Source of the DNA: Rhabditophanes sp. KR3021 | Lineage: Eukaryota > Nematoda > Chromadorea > Rhabditida > Alloionematidae | DNA: 64,000 bases | Reading direction: 5' to 3' | NCBI GenBank assembly: GCA_963281155.1 | Contig: CAUJLY010000003.1 | Location: forward strand, 992,001 to 1,056,000 | Shown here: piece by piece, positions 46,879 to 59,699 of the stretch | Position numbering within the stretch: the first letter of the stretch is position 1 | Layout of the letters: every line of letters begins with the position of its first letter | The notes under the pieces: generated by a model | Told to the model about the DNA's origin: nothing | The model's database searches: none | The model's input: only the letters and a program-made list of their open reading frames with translations | Translations under genes and position numbers: made by a program

Positions 46879-49800
46879 TTACTTTTGTTGAGCAGTAGGC
46901 TTCGGTTTTCGCTTCCTAAAGCAGCAGCACTTTACTTCTCCACTGAGGTTGTCCTCTTGGTGATTGTTGCGTTCTTGGCGGAGGTTGGGTTCGATGATGT
47001 CATCCATATTTGAGGACATGATTTGGTTGGAACCAAACCCTCCGACGGCTCCACTGCCCCCTGGTCTGAGCCCGTCTTCGCGGCGACCGGTGGCCGATTG
47101 TCTTGTTTTATTAGTGGCGTCGTTTTTGTTGACATTTGAACTACTGACATCTACAGATGCGTGTGTAGAACCTGAAGGAGTTGAGGCATGATTCAACTTT
47201 GGAGTCCAGTCAAATTCATAATCATATGTACATCCGAGCCTTTCTAAAACTGCCTTAAATAAATTGAAACAATAATCATAATCGGGTGTTTCGAAGAAAT
47301 CGAGTCGTCTCGAGTATCTTAAATATTGAGCAAATTCATCTGGAAAGCCATCGCAAAGCACCTCCACCGGAGTTATCCTCTTCGTGTCCCCAATCTTTTG
47401 GTATCTTTCTTTAAGAGTGTCGGCTTTAAGTCCTTGCCAAGGCAATGAGCCTCTTAAAAAGTACATAAACATGTGTCCTAAAGCTTCAAGATCATCTCGC
47501 CGACTTTGTTCTTTTCCCAAATGTGTGTTGATTGACATGTAACGAGCAGTTCCAGTCAATGATTTGTGCTCTCGATAAGAGATGTGTTTGCCTGTACAAA
47601 ATACAATTAATAACTTTCTTTCAATTAGTTACTTTGTTAAGCTTTTAACTACAAGTTTGCTCTAAGTTACATCCAGAAGTTGCTTCCAACTAAACCACTT
47701 TAACTTAAATACATGTCTTACTCATATTATCCCATATCTAATCTGTGATACCACCTACAACACCAAAATGGTATCAGTATACTAATTAAAAGGTACAAAC
47801 ACCACATTCAATTAACTAAAGTTCTTTTCTATTTATCTTTACAAAGTTCATTTCATAGCCATTAAATATGATATCACTTAAGCTGTTTCCAATTTAAACG
47901 TATAGTATTATAAATATTATACATAAAGTAATTGACAGCAGATTGTCACTAAATACATTTAGATGAGTCTGAAGAAGCGACACACATTTTTGGGTCACAG
48001 AGTCAGTGGAAAATTCAAATGTCCAGGTAAATTATGGGTGTGTGAAAGTAGTGTTTATCAAACCTGCCAAATTAAACGGAGCATGAAACGACACGTTCCG
48101 TTAGTTCCGAAAGGAACAAGAACTAGAGCTATTGGAAAGACAGAATAAAAGTTGTGACGGTATATGGGGATGATCTGTATGTGAGTCAAGCACTTGGTTT
48201 GGAGTACACTATCGTGATTGAGGACAATCAAATCAAGTGGTGTATTTAAAAGATGTGATGTTGTCAAGAATCAGCGAACTTGGCATCAAAGAAATTTGTG
48301 CCAAAATATGTTCGAATGTGATATCTTTTTAATTTTGAGTATTTGTTTAAATTTACCCTAAAATAAAATAATAGTTATTATATTATGAAGAAATAGAATT
48401 ACCGTATCACAATCAATGTACTCCTTTGCTAATCCAAAGTCGATGATATGGAGAATGTGCTGTTTTCTCGTGGAGGACCGTCCAATTAAAAAATTCTCCG
48501 GCTTAACGTCTCTGTATATCAAGTGCTTTGAGTGAACGAATTCCATTCTTCTGATCAATTGCATTGCCACCATACAAACCGTCTTTAGAGTAAATTTGCG
48601 ATCACACATGTCGAAGAGATCTTCCAGGGAATTACCAAGCAATTCCATTACCAAGGCGTTGTACTTGCCGCAAGGGCCAAAGTAGTGCGTTTGAGGAACA
48701 CCATCACAAGGACCCATCAATTTGTAAAATCTATACTCCAGGTGAAGTTGTGGAGCTTTACTTTTCATGGGTTCCAGTTTGACAGCTAATCTTTCTGAGT
48801 TGTACAAGTTGGTTACGAGTCTGATTTCACCTACAAATAAACAAACAATTTACTCTCTAACCAACCAAAAAAGACGATGAAAACGATAAACGATTACATC
48901 ATCAACCAAACTCACCAAAATTGCCCGATCCTAATTTCCTATTACTGATACGAAAGTTGGGTCCAACCATCATGACGGAGTTGGACGCACTAGAAGCGCT
49001 CTTCGGATTAGCCATCGTTTGTTGGGAAAGACTATAAAATAAGGTAAAAATATACAAAAATAGCTGGTGTATAGATTTTTAAATAAATTTAAAGTTAAAG
49101 CTATTTATCTGTATATGTTTCCCATCTATCATTCTTCCAATCTGTGTAAGAAAAAAGGAAACGTTGGCGGTGGGAGTCGAGACAGACACTTTTTATCTAG
49201 ATTAGTATTTGGAGATAGTTCCTTTGGATGGCAATCAACTTTTTATTTATGGTAGTTAGAAAGGTGATAACTGGAAGATAATGGAATGGCAAAGGATCAC
49301 CATAATACACATTTGTTTAATTAATCTCTCAAAGTCGCTTTTTATTTAAAAGAAATATGCATATTTTTTGTAAAGAATGGATAATAAGTTAGTGAATAAC
49401 AACTTTAAAAGCTCAATCTTGACAACAAAAGGTGTAATAAGTTACTCAAAAAGCGGATGTTAGGTGTCATAAATTAATAAAAAAGTGAGTGCTTTTAGCG
49501 TAGGAGTATAAGATACTTTAAAAAAGAATCCGTTACTAAGGAAGTGTTTGACGCATTTTTAAAGTTAATGAATTAATTGCAAACATACCCTTCTCTATTT
49601 TCTGATCGCAGATCGTACTGGCTGTGTGAGCCTTCAACTTCGAAATTATCAGTCAAACCGATGACCGTGGTTGATGTTGGTGGATTAATATCTCCAATGA
49701 TAACTTTGTTAGTTACCTTGCCTTTTGGAGAGTGACGGGATCTATTACGAACCGAGATTCCTTGAGTTAATCCACTGAAAGCAGGCAAAATGAGCAAAAT

Positions 49801-52731
49801 AGATAACAAATGATTAGAAGCCGACTGAGATAACAACTAGTACAAAGGTGTATCAGTGCTCGAGACAACCGACTAAAACATACACATCCCCCAAAAACGT
49901 ACCTTAACAGTGCTGAGGACCGTGATCTTGTGACGGCAGATCCTGAACGAAACCTGGAAGCTAGTTTTGCTTTAGTTGAAGAAAGATTATTGGTTGGTAA
50001 GGTAAGTTGGCCGTGATAGTGGTGTTTGTTAGTTGACGACGTCCGTTGCGTCGATGAAACCCGTCTACAAAAAGACAAACACAATTAATATGATCATTTA
50101 GGTTTATTTATTCAAAAGACACAACCACACTTTTTTTGGCATAACAAATTAACATGTCGATATGTTAACGTATGCATGATGGTCTGACTAAGGGATAGAA
50201 GATCGATTGTTGGGTGGTTGTTAATAGATAATATTATAATTGAAGTATATAGCGCAACCACCTATCTTCTAATCAAATAAAAATAAATATTACAACTTAG
50301 TGTACATAAAATAATACCCAACTCTCTTATTCCCAAAATAAAATTACCTATTAATTAAGGCCATCCAATTACAATATTTGCAAATACATATTATTTATGC
50401 ACACACACACATACCAACAAAATAAATACATAACGTCTAAGGAAAGAAGAAGTAAAAAATATAATTATGTGTACAGTTTGTACTTTTTGAAATTAAATGG
50501 ATGTTTTGGCTACTATTTTTGGTCAAAAGTAACGTAATAAAGAGATGATGGATAGTGATGGTAGCGATGAAAATTTTATTAAAAAGTGTTGTTTGGGTGA
50601 GGGACCGTGTGCGGCGCAATGAAGTCGTTAAGGAGTGATAGTGCAACAGTAAACATGATAGAAAAGCAGTCCAGACAAACAATATTTCTTTAAATTTGGA
50701 TAGATATTTGTAGTTTTGAATGTTATGAGTCTTATCCTTAAAAAGGGTCAGTGAAGGAGATAGGGCCTGATAACTTACACACCTATTTGTGCTATTTTGT
50801 ATGATTTGATGAATTTGTGAATATCATTCATCTCAGAGGAAGTAAGCAATTAGGCAAACTGTCGTGTCCTGTACACACACTGATTGAAGCATGAAATAGC
50901 TAATGGAGAGGGCTTAAGTTAGAAGAGAAAGAAATGTTATTTGAATAATGGCTGGCCCCAAAAAAGTGTATAATATATCTTAAAAATAATATTAATATTA
51001 AATCTTAAAGTGGCGGTGGCAGCCACTCAGGCAAAAAGTGGTGTGAGGCCTTTTTAGCCACCAATTTAAGCAAGACAATAATTTAGGGAGAAGAATGGTG
51101 AATGTTTGAATGATCACAGACTACTATCTGCGTTTGCTTAGTGAACAAAAGTACCTACAAGTTGAAGATGCTTTCAAATAAAATTGATTATGATTTGCAA
51201 AAGATGATGATAAAATAAATATTTGGGTGCGCATATAGTATATATACGTCGACAAAGATAAATAAATTTGTACATTATATAATGGAAGCTGACAAAAATG
51301 AAAGCGTTACGTTAGCTTTTTGTTTTTTGCCAAACTTTATCTTTCCTTTTGAGTCTGCGATAATAAAGGATTGCTATAGTTACAATAATATATAATATTT
51401 TTAATTCAAACACGATATGTGAAATATAGAATATTTAAAATACAAAAACTATTTCAACTATTTTGTGGGTAATTTGTTGTTTGCAGAGGAATGTATAAAA
51501 TACATATGTTAGTTATTGTAATGTTTTATTTTAATATATTCTAATATGTTTGAATCTATGTGATATAAAAATAAATAAACTCTCATGTCAATTTTAATCA
51601 TAAAGGAATTATCTCTCTAAACTCTTTTAAACAGACACCACTAAATAATGTATAAATGATATCAAAATAATATATAGAGTCGACGATACTTGTTGCATGT
51701 CAATAGTAGTTGGTCATGGTTAAAGTAATGGCATTAATTGCGGACACTAAAAAATAGAAGACATCTACGATCAATGTAGGTACAAACAAATATCACTGCA
51801 AGTGCATACCACTCAATTCACAAACAAAATATACCGTCCTTTCAACCATTCAATACTACATCTCGAAGATAGTATCATATGAATAATATAGTAGTAGCTG
51901 TTTGCTTTCTCTTACAATAAAGTAAGATAATGCACATATAAATAAATAAATCTACAAAGAACTGTCAAAAAAGTCTAAATAACAGTACAATAGTGCAGAT
52001 TATCATATGCACACTTACTTATTTGTGACAAAATCAATGAACATTAATGTCGCGTTTTTTGTTCAAAAACCTATTTTCACACACTTTATAAATAATTATG
52101 TACGAATATAATACTCCAATATATCATCTCTTACACACATTAACAATCGACAAACATTCTTATAACTGAGAATAAAGATCATACACAACGGGTTATTATA
52201 ATTTGAAGTGAAAATATTATAATATTGACAGGGTATCTGTGGCCACGAACGCCTACTTAATCGGAGTGACATGTTTCTTTTTACATCAAATGCTTTTTTA
52301 ATTAAACTAAAAATTTAAAAAAGGGTCAGGAAAGAGAGGTTGTCGTTATGATTAGCGATAAACAAATAAAAAATAGTGAAAGCATTAAAAAGTCGCATTT
52401 TGGTATTGATTGTTGTTTGATACATAACTATGATACAGTTTACCCCTCCTGAATGTATCATTCAATTTAAGCTATCGAAAAAAAGATGTTGCATCTTGGT
52501 GAGTCATTTCGAGGATGTCAACAGGGTACTTAAAAATAAATATTGAGGATAAGATGAATGTATGACTGGGTGGGTGATATTAGGACAACAATTTAGACAA
52601 TATAGACACATTAACATTTATCGGAATACACCAAACCATCCCATCATTTGGGAGGGATCAAGGCAAACTCACCGTTCAGTTGAATGGGATTCTTTGTTTG
52701 AAGATTTATCGTTCATCCGTAGTAATAACAT
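46879..52731 (-). CDS. csnk-1: Casein kinase 1 gamma with N-terminal extension
   Basis: Membrane-anchored Ser/Thr kinase. Exons 52673-52731, 49903-50064, 49589-49774, 48916-49031, 48403-48830, 48357 (one base) and 46879-47591 total 1665 nt, 554 residues. Residues 1-141 are a Ser/Thr/Arg-rich extension before the MANPKSAS start usual for the family. The kinase domain has [12 protein letters not shown], Lys 192 (AVKLEPMK), YRDVKPEN (Asp 282), DFGLAKEY (Asp 305) and the CK1-specific LTGTARYMS. The tail ends [11 protein letters not shown], the Cys-basic palmitoylation signal of the gamma class. The donor after Thr 317 is in phase 0 and the next clear acceptor (47591) is in phase 1. A single G at 48357, flanked by TTTTAG and GTAAAT, closes the frame as T-G-K, the family residues. 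Introns 1 (2.6 kb) and 6 (765 nt) are long. A shorter isoform could start at 49015. Confidence 0.88.
47963..48249 (+). pseudogene. Coding-like fragment in a CK1 gamma intron
   Basis: On the strand opposite the kinase gene, inside its last intron. A 61-codon frame ([20 protein letters not shown], later [20 protein letters not shown]) stops at 48148. The next frame continues with [33 protein letters not shown] and a stop. The two halves read like one small basic protein with one frameshift and no intron between, as for a retrocopy. No family is recognised. Confidence 0.4.
50065..52672 (-). other. Long first intron of casein kinase gene
   Basis: A 2.6-kb GTGAGT...TTTGTAG interval between the first two exons, unusual in a locus where most introns are about 40 nt. 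It is AT-rich, with a CA repeat near 50400 and no recognised nested gene. Such first introns often carry enhancers or alternative promoters; nothing here proves that. Confidence 0.6.
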
Positions 52732-54989
52732 TGTTGGAGAGGGGCTTTGATTTGATTTTGTATGTAGTTAATCCAAATAGAGAAATTAGCATAAGCCACA
52801 ATCGAATTAATTGCCTAGCTTAAATTATAGTATAGATTGCAGTATTCTAATATGTTTATCCTTGTTTTACATTGAAGTTTGACAATATGGGATGACAGTA
52901 AATTAATTAGCTGGAAATTGTGGAACTAAATTGAGATATATTAGTTTGTGCCTGAATATCTTATTAGAGCTTTTGGAATTAGGTTAGAACGTCTAAAGTA
53001 AGTCAAAAGTTCCGGAATTAACTAAGGATCTTGGAAGGTATGTTAAAATATGTTAGAACTTCCACAAACGGATTAAACCAATAATTATGAAGATGATAGT
53101 CTTTTAAAGACAAATTATACTATTTGAGGCCAAACTTATTATAAATAAAGTAGAATTTATTTGGAGAGAGAAAAACAAACGTCTTGGATACATCCAATTT
53201 AAACATATTCTTTATTTATGACTCACTTTGACGCGAAAAGTCAATCCTTTCTCTCCATTTGCCATTAATATGTATATTTATCCTTAGCCGGAACATTCCA
53301 AGTATATACAAAACTTGCTAATTCATGTCTTCTCTCCCCAGAGATTATAACAAAAAAGACGCACCCTGGAACTTGCTTAACAAAGAATGCACATTTTTTG
53401 CCACAATTTAAATCATACAATATCATCTTTAGCTTTTTGTTGTCTCTTCTTTATCTGGACCACACCATCTTTTGCCCCAAAATTTAGACTATATTTCATA
53501 TTCAAAATGGGTAATGGCCCATTGGAGGATTTGGGCTATGTTGCGCAATTCTTTACGCATCTTCACACATTTAATATTTTTTTAAATCTCTATCACAAAA
53601 GAGTACCAGAAAAACGTATAAAGTTGTGTGATTATTGAAGGAGTTGTCATTTTAAGATTTGCATAAATAGTCACACTGTTTTGAAATATATTCTTAGAAA
53701 AGAGACGTCATTAGTTGAATGTCAAAGAATTTGATCATACTATTCGTTTATTTCATCATATTACTCATATCTCGACCAAAGTCTTCTTTAAATATGTATT
53801 AAGTAGTATCACATCAAAATATATGTAGTATCTGTGTTCTTCTTTCGCATAAAAACCGGCAGCATTGAATCAAATTGCGCAAACAAACACACACAAAATT
53901 AAACTACTTACAAATGAGAACGAAAAAATGGATATCATTTGTTTGAAGTAAAAAGTTGTAGACACTTTCAAAATACAAATCATCTTTGGATGCATGCATT
54001 ATGAGATATTCAACAAAATGACAAAGAATCAAAAAAGTGGCTTCTCTTTTGCAGGATCTTAATTTGGCGAATATTGACATAAAAATTTGATGCAAGTAAA
54101 CTTTTTGTCAAAGAGATGATCTTGAATTGATGTAACATGATATTATTGTATGAGTACGGTTTAATTTGTCTAAGGGAATTGGTTGAACGGCAGTATATTT
54201 AGTCAAATTAATTGACTTTATTTGGTTAATGCAATTGTATTTTTTAGCAACTGAATACTTTTTTATGGTTTTTGACTACGAACTAATACGCTGTACTGGG
54301 TATATTCTTGTTCCGTTTAGTCGTAAAATGCAAGATTTGTACTCCATTGACAGATAATCAAATACATCAAAATTAGTCTTAATAACACCAACCACAACAA
54401 AACAAATTAATTTAGTAGATGCGTATCTTTGGTCTTTTGATTGATCATGTTTTTGCAACGTCCCCCCTTTTATGTCGTGTATGCAGGGGGAAAAGTTATG
54501 CAAACAATATTTTGATAATAATTTGTGAATCATCAATATGTCCAAAAGCAGTTGTGGTTGTTTGGTTAACCATATACATATTCTTGCACATTTTCTCAGT
54601 AACTTATTAGCATTATGACACATCCCCCATTATTATTTTTATTCGTTTGTATTTCGTTTGTGACAATGAGGGTGAATTTTGTCGAATATAACGAAATAAA
54701 ACGCACATAGGGCGGTCCATTTTGTGAACTGGAAGCATGAATGAATTTGATGACGAAATTTGAAGAGGTGTAGAGAGTTGGAAACACTATTATTAGTAGG
54801 GTGACGTCTAATTTGAAGTTAGCCGAACTTCCCAACCCCCAAAGTATATAAGGGCAGAATATTTTTCATTTATTCATATAAAAATATTAAATACTACTTG
54901 CCTAGTCAAATATATTTGAGTTAAGTAACCTTATAATACTTATTTTAACAAATACTATTACTGATTGATACATCATAACACACATAAAG
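52732..54989. other. Divergent intergenic region
   Basis: Separates the casein kinase 5' end (-) and the unknown 335-residue gene (+). No exon is supported. Scattered frames near 53.4 and 54.3-54.8 kb lack splice signals and protein-like composition. Confidence 0.4.
54844..54852 (+). promoter_or_regulatory. TATA-box-like element
   Basis: GTATATAAGG lies about 140 bp upstream of the ATG of the following plus-strand gene, immediately after a C-rich patch. The motif fits a TATA box; the leader would then be about 110 nt. Position and use are inferred. Confidence 0.4.
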
Positions 54990-56040
54990 ATGATTCATCC
55001 TATTAATATCCCCGAAGAAATATTTTCTGCTAATCCCCGCAGACCTAGTCTTTTACAGACACCAGTTAGACCAAAGTTGAGGTAAGTCAAAAGGCGGTTT
55101 TTATTAATAATCATTTTTGTTTAGTTACGCACAGGATGGTCGACAGATGCTCGATAACCATGTCATGAACCCCCTCTCTCCAAGCACCATGTGGAAGGAA
55201 ACATTTTTAAGAACCTTTGTCCGCTCTATCATGGTTACTAAAGCTGACTCAATCAAAGAAGAAGAAAAGTGTATGTCCTTGTCGAAAACCTTATCAGCCA
55301 AAACTAAAGACCGAATAGATATCATCGACTTAGAACCATGCTCAACAAATTCATCTCCCGAATACGTACCAAATGATAAAGAAGAGTCTGATAAAGCAAG
55401 AGTCGAAACACCTCAAGCAGTGATTAGTAATGAAATTACAAATGAAGAAATTAATCCTCACTTACAAGCATGTTGTCCATCTCTATGTGATTACAGTGGT
55501 GATAAAATGTATTGCGAGTTCCTTCGGCTAGATTTTTCCAAATTCGGTTATGAAGAAGAAGAGCAAAGAAAGGTCAGAACATCATCACCACCACCAGAAG
55601 TAATGCAAAACCGCAAAAGGTCCGTCAACTTCGTACCAAATCGAATTGCCAATCAAGTATGGGTTAACCTGAAAGACAGCATGAACAAGTTTGATAGCGC
55701 ATGCTCAGCTGAAACCGGAACCTGCGAGACCGCAAATCAATTAAAATTTGCAGTTGATCAAGTCAAAATATCAAAAAACATTTTGCATCTAAAGCTTCAA
55801 GTATTTAATGAAAACAACATCAACATCCAATTCAAAAGTTTATTACACTGTCATGTGTACGAAAATGGTGTTGACTTGGGAATGAGCGAACCAGCTGTTG
55901 AAAGCCAGAATTTTCTGCAAGCAATGGATGAAGCCTACATTATCTTCAATATCCCCTTGTCCAATACCACCAAAAGATCCATGGAACATCCTGCACAAGC
56001 CCTCATAGTCACGCTAATGGCGAGACTCGAAGAAATTTAA
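54990..56040 (+). CDS. Unknown 335-residue protein, mostly soluble
   Basis: Exons 54990-55081 and 55125-56040 join in frame over a 43-nt intron. Residues 1-70 are Pro/Met-rich (NPRRPSLLQTPVRPKL; NPLSPSTMWKETF). Residues 80-210 are acidic and Ser-rich, with a Cys cluster (HLQACCPSLCDYSGDKMYC). Residues 215-335 seem globular (FAVDQVKISKNILHLKLQVF and VYENGVDLGMSEPAVESQNF), ending without a transmembrane segment. I do not recognise the family. No signal peptide is seen, so it is probably nuclear or cytoplasmic. It ends 487 bp before trehalase on the same strand. Confidence 0.7.
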
Positions 56041-56527
56041 GAAAATCATGTCTTTGCATTATAAAATTACAATATTATTTAACAAAACTTTAACAATCCA
56101 AACGTGTTTTTCATCAGAACTTTTCCTGTCCACCATTCCATCATCAACAAGCATAATACAATATATCTAATTTACAAATTTGATCTATTACTTAATTTAA
56201 TTAATAAAAAACTATCACCACATTTACTTCCTTCTATAAACAAAAATATTATATATAATTTATATTCAATTAGACAGTAAATTGTCTGTCATTACAAAAT
56301 AAATGATGTACCATTGCAAAATAATTTATGTACAACATTGACTAAATTAGATCCATTTTATTGTTGAGTATTTGTCTTTTGAATTAAAAAAGTAACATTT
56401 CAAGGTGTAAAGTACACTAACTTTGAAATTCCTTTTAGGTACATTCTATTTGAGTAGCTTTTTCAACCTTTCTAACATTTATTTCGTCGAATGAACAACC
56501 TAAAGACTACCACCCTATAAAAAGACA

Positions 56528-58366
56528 ATGTTGTACCATGTCATATCAATATTAAGGTAAGTCTACTTTGGTGACGATTAAATTTGATAAGTAGTCAAAT
56601 TTACTGCAACGGACCAATTTTGAAAGCAGTTCAGGAAGGGAATCTCTTCCCAGATTCTAAATACTTCGTTGACATGACATTGAAAATAGATCCCGTGACA
56701 ACATTAAAAGATTTTGAAAAGTTGGGCAATTATTCCCTTCAACAATTAAAAACATTCGTCCACAGTCATTTTGACGTTCCGGGAACTGAATTAATCCCTG
56801 TTATTCCAGTCGATTGGAACCCACATTCGAAGCATATTCACAAAATCAAAGATCAAAAACTCAAGTCATTTGCTTACGATTTGCATCACTTGTGGAAGGA
56901 TTTGTCTAGAAAAGTTAAAGATGATGTAAGAATACATCCGGAAATGTATTCAATAATATACGTTCCCAACCCATTTATTATTCCCGGAGGTAAGTTTATT
57001 TTCGAAATACTTAATCAGTATCTTATCAAAAAAAATAATATAATTTAAGAATGGTGACTAAGTATGTCTTTGACATCATATCTTCCATCACCACATTAAA
57101 TATTTGTATCTTAAGGAAGATTCGAGGAAACTTATTATTGGGACAATTTTTGGATTATAAAAGGGTTGTTGGTTTCAGAAATGTACCAAACAGCAAAAGG
57201 AATCATTAAGAATTTGGTATATTTGGTTGACAAATTCGGATATGTCCCTAATGGGGCTCGTATCTACTACACACGTTCTCAACCCCCTTTTTTGATTCAG
57301 ATGGTTTATGACTATGTGATTGCGACAGGTGATGAACAGTTTATTTATCAAGTTATGAGCGCATTAGACAAAGAGTTCACTTTTTGGGTAAATTATAGAT
57401 CAAAGTATTGGAAGTCAGGTGATGGTAGTCACAAAATTCGTTACTTTCAATATATGGTGAAGAGTTCGATACCGAGGCCTGAGGCTTACCGCGAAGACAT
57501 GGCACTAGCTTCTAATTTAACCTCACACTCTCAAAAAGAGAATTTGTTTTCGAATTTAGCTAGTGGAGCCGAATCCGGATGGGATTTTAGCTCGAGGTGG
57601 TTTTCACGTCAGGGTAAACATGCGCACAAGTTACACTCCATTCGGACAACTCAACTAATTCCAGTTGATTTAAATGCTTTTCAGTGTGTAAATGCTCGAA
57701 TTATGGCTGGTTTTTGGCAAATAACAAAAAACGCTCAAAAAGCATTGCTTTACTCAAGGTATTATTCAGAAGCAAAAAAAGAGTTAAGGCAAATTCATTG
57801 GAATGAAACAGACGGTATTTGGTATGATTTTGACTTAGAAAACAAGAGACATGTCAATGAATATTACTCTTCAAATGTGGTTCCTTTGTATTCGAAGTGT
57901 TTTGATGATGTTAAGACTCCTCACAAGGTGTATCATTATTTGGTGGTATGTTTGAGGTAAATGTGATACACTTTTGTACTCCTTTGTGGTTGTTTTATAG
58001 AAATTAGGTGTCTTTAAATACAAGAAGGGGCTGCCGACATCTCTTAAATTGCATAGTCGACAACAATGGGATAATGAGAATGCATGGCCACCAATTATCC
58101 ATATGATAATAGAGGGATTTCGAAATTCAAATGATACCGAGTTGATGGAAGTTGCGGAGGTGATGGCTTTTAATTGGATTAATTTAGCTTACAAATCCTA
58201 TTCTGAAACAAATATGATGTTTGAAAAGTACAATGTAAGCAGAAAGGCAAACCATGCCAGTGGAAGTGGGGGAGAATACGAGCCGCAAACGGGTTTCGGA
58301 TGGGCCAATGGGGTTGGTCTGTCTTTGTTGGATTTTTATGGAGATGATTTGTTTGTTACAAAATAG
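56528..58366 (+). CDS. tre: Trehalase (glycoside hydrolase family 37)
   Basis: Splits trehalose into two glucoses; in worms this supports energy supply and osmotic and desiccation physiology. Exons 56528-56556, 56595-56989, 57116-57945 and 58001-58366 join in frame to 539 residues. The first exon gives a short hydrophobic start (MLYHVISIL), perhaps a weak signal peptide. Both family signatures are present: PGGRFEETYYWD (about 140-151) and QWDNENAWPP (about 440-449). The catalytic Asp lies in SGAESGWDFSSRW (about 298). The catalytic Glu lies in the GGEYEPQTGFGWANGV segment near 510. Length is normal for the family. Introns are 38, 126 and 55 nt. No membrane anchor is evident. Confidence 0.95.
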
Positions 58367-58948
58367 ACATATGACAAATGATTGTAATTGAATGTGATTG
58401 AAGTTATTAATTTTTTTGAATAATAGTTAGGGGTCATCCTGTTTGTGACAAATATTATTGTATTTTCATGAAATTAAATTTACCAGGTGGATAATATTTT
58501 GATGATTTTGAAATTTTCGCGAAAATTGGAGTTAAAATAATTTGTTTACCATGAGTTGAGGGGGATATTTGATAAATGACAAAAAAATCGAGTATTTGTA
58601 ACTGTCAATTTTTATTTCAACAATAAAGCTTCTTAAACGCCTTTGCATAGTGTCAATTTAAATTATTTGTTTGTCGAACCGTGAAGAAAAATTGAATGGC
58701 TGCAGGATCGTCCTAATTTTATTTTATAAAGAAGCTACGAAGCGCTGAAGATATACTTAAATATGATTTATCATTTAACACGTGTTCTTCATTCAACATA
58801 TCCTATAGATAATTAAAGGATCACTAGGTTTATGTATTTGTTTATGTGAATCATTTTTGTGTCTAAGACTATAATATACTTAACTCAGTAGCACAAATGT
58901 CTAAATTAAAAAAATTTGCATATCATGCGTCCCAATACATACTACCCA
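58367..58948. other. Intergenic spacer before tRNA-Leu
   Basis: AT-rich 3' flank of trehalase, with an AATAAA near 58621. No coding exon or repeat recognised. Confidence 0.4.
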
Positions 58949-59030
58949 ACCGCGATGGCCGAGCGGTTAAGGCGTTGGACTTAAGTTCCAATCCCATTAT
59001 GGGTCGTGGGTTCGAACCCCACTTGCGGTA
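58949..59030 (+). tRNA. tRNA-Leu (anticodon UAA)
   Basis: A canonical 82-nt class II tRNA. The acceptor ACCGCGA/TTGCGGT has seven pairs including one G.U. The anticodon stem TTGGA/TCCAA encloses CTTAAGT, giving anticodon TAA. The long variable arm has stem CCCA/TGGG, and the T arm GTGGG-TTCGAAC-CCCAC is perfect. A run of seven T follows directly and would terminate Pol III. No intron is present. Confidence 0.96.
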
Positions 59031-59696
59031 AACTTTTTTTACTTCTAATCTTAACAACATGTTTTTATTCTTTTCCACAAACAACCAAACATTTTGACAT
59101 CAACTTCTAAACATAAGTTCATTCCTAATACACCATGACTTATCAAATTTGCTGGTTAAACTAAAAATAAATTATAAACCAAATTGCGTTCTAAATATAT
59201 TTACTATAATCCTAATTTACAATCAACTATTTGTTAAAAGCCACAATTCGACAAATATAATCCAATACATAGAATTTTGTTGGAAAGTACAAATGGTACA
59301 AGAAACACATATTATTACATATATATTTGCAATGATGATTCACAAATGTTTATTTATGACAAAAAAGATCAGGACAATTATTGAAAAATGTTAACTTAAT
59401 GATCACTAATAAGCTACAATATTCATTAAGCTTGCAATGGAAACAAGGTAAATAGGATTAGATTTTAATCAAATCATCAACATGCGTCATTCAGATTTTA
59501 CAGAGATAATTATATAATATTATAAATGAAATTAATATAAAATAATTATCTTATACTCAAATTTAGCCATTGAAACTTTGTGAAGAGGTACATCTTGAAA
59601 AACTATAGCTACACACAAAATTAGCCTATAAAAAATATGAATTTAGTAATTATAATCATATTTACCAATATATAAAGGCAAAAATAACAGTTTTGC
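59031..59696. other. Intergenic AT-rich spacer
   Basis: Lies between tRNA-Leu and a decayed coding fragment. No supported feature beyond the tRNA terminator. Confidence 0.4.
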
Positions 59697-59699
59697 AAA

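Noticed and set aside
50437..50682. 81-codon minus-strand frame in the casein kinase first intron
   Set aside because: Phe/Ile/Thr-rich reading of a low-complexity region. It does not fit the kinase reading frame or splice phases.
52562..52750. 62-codon plus-strand frame overlapping casein kinase exon 1
   Set aside because: It is the antisense reading of a minus-strand exon that closes in phase with the downstream exons.
54276..54835. Overlapping frames on both strands near 54.3-54.8 kb
   Set aside because: Neither strand shows splice sites or a consistent protein-like pattern. The C-rich/G-rich hairpin-like patch near 54465-54490 has weak pairing.
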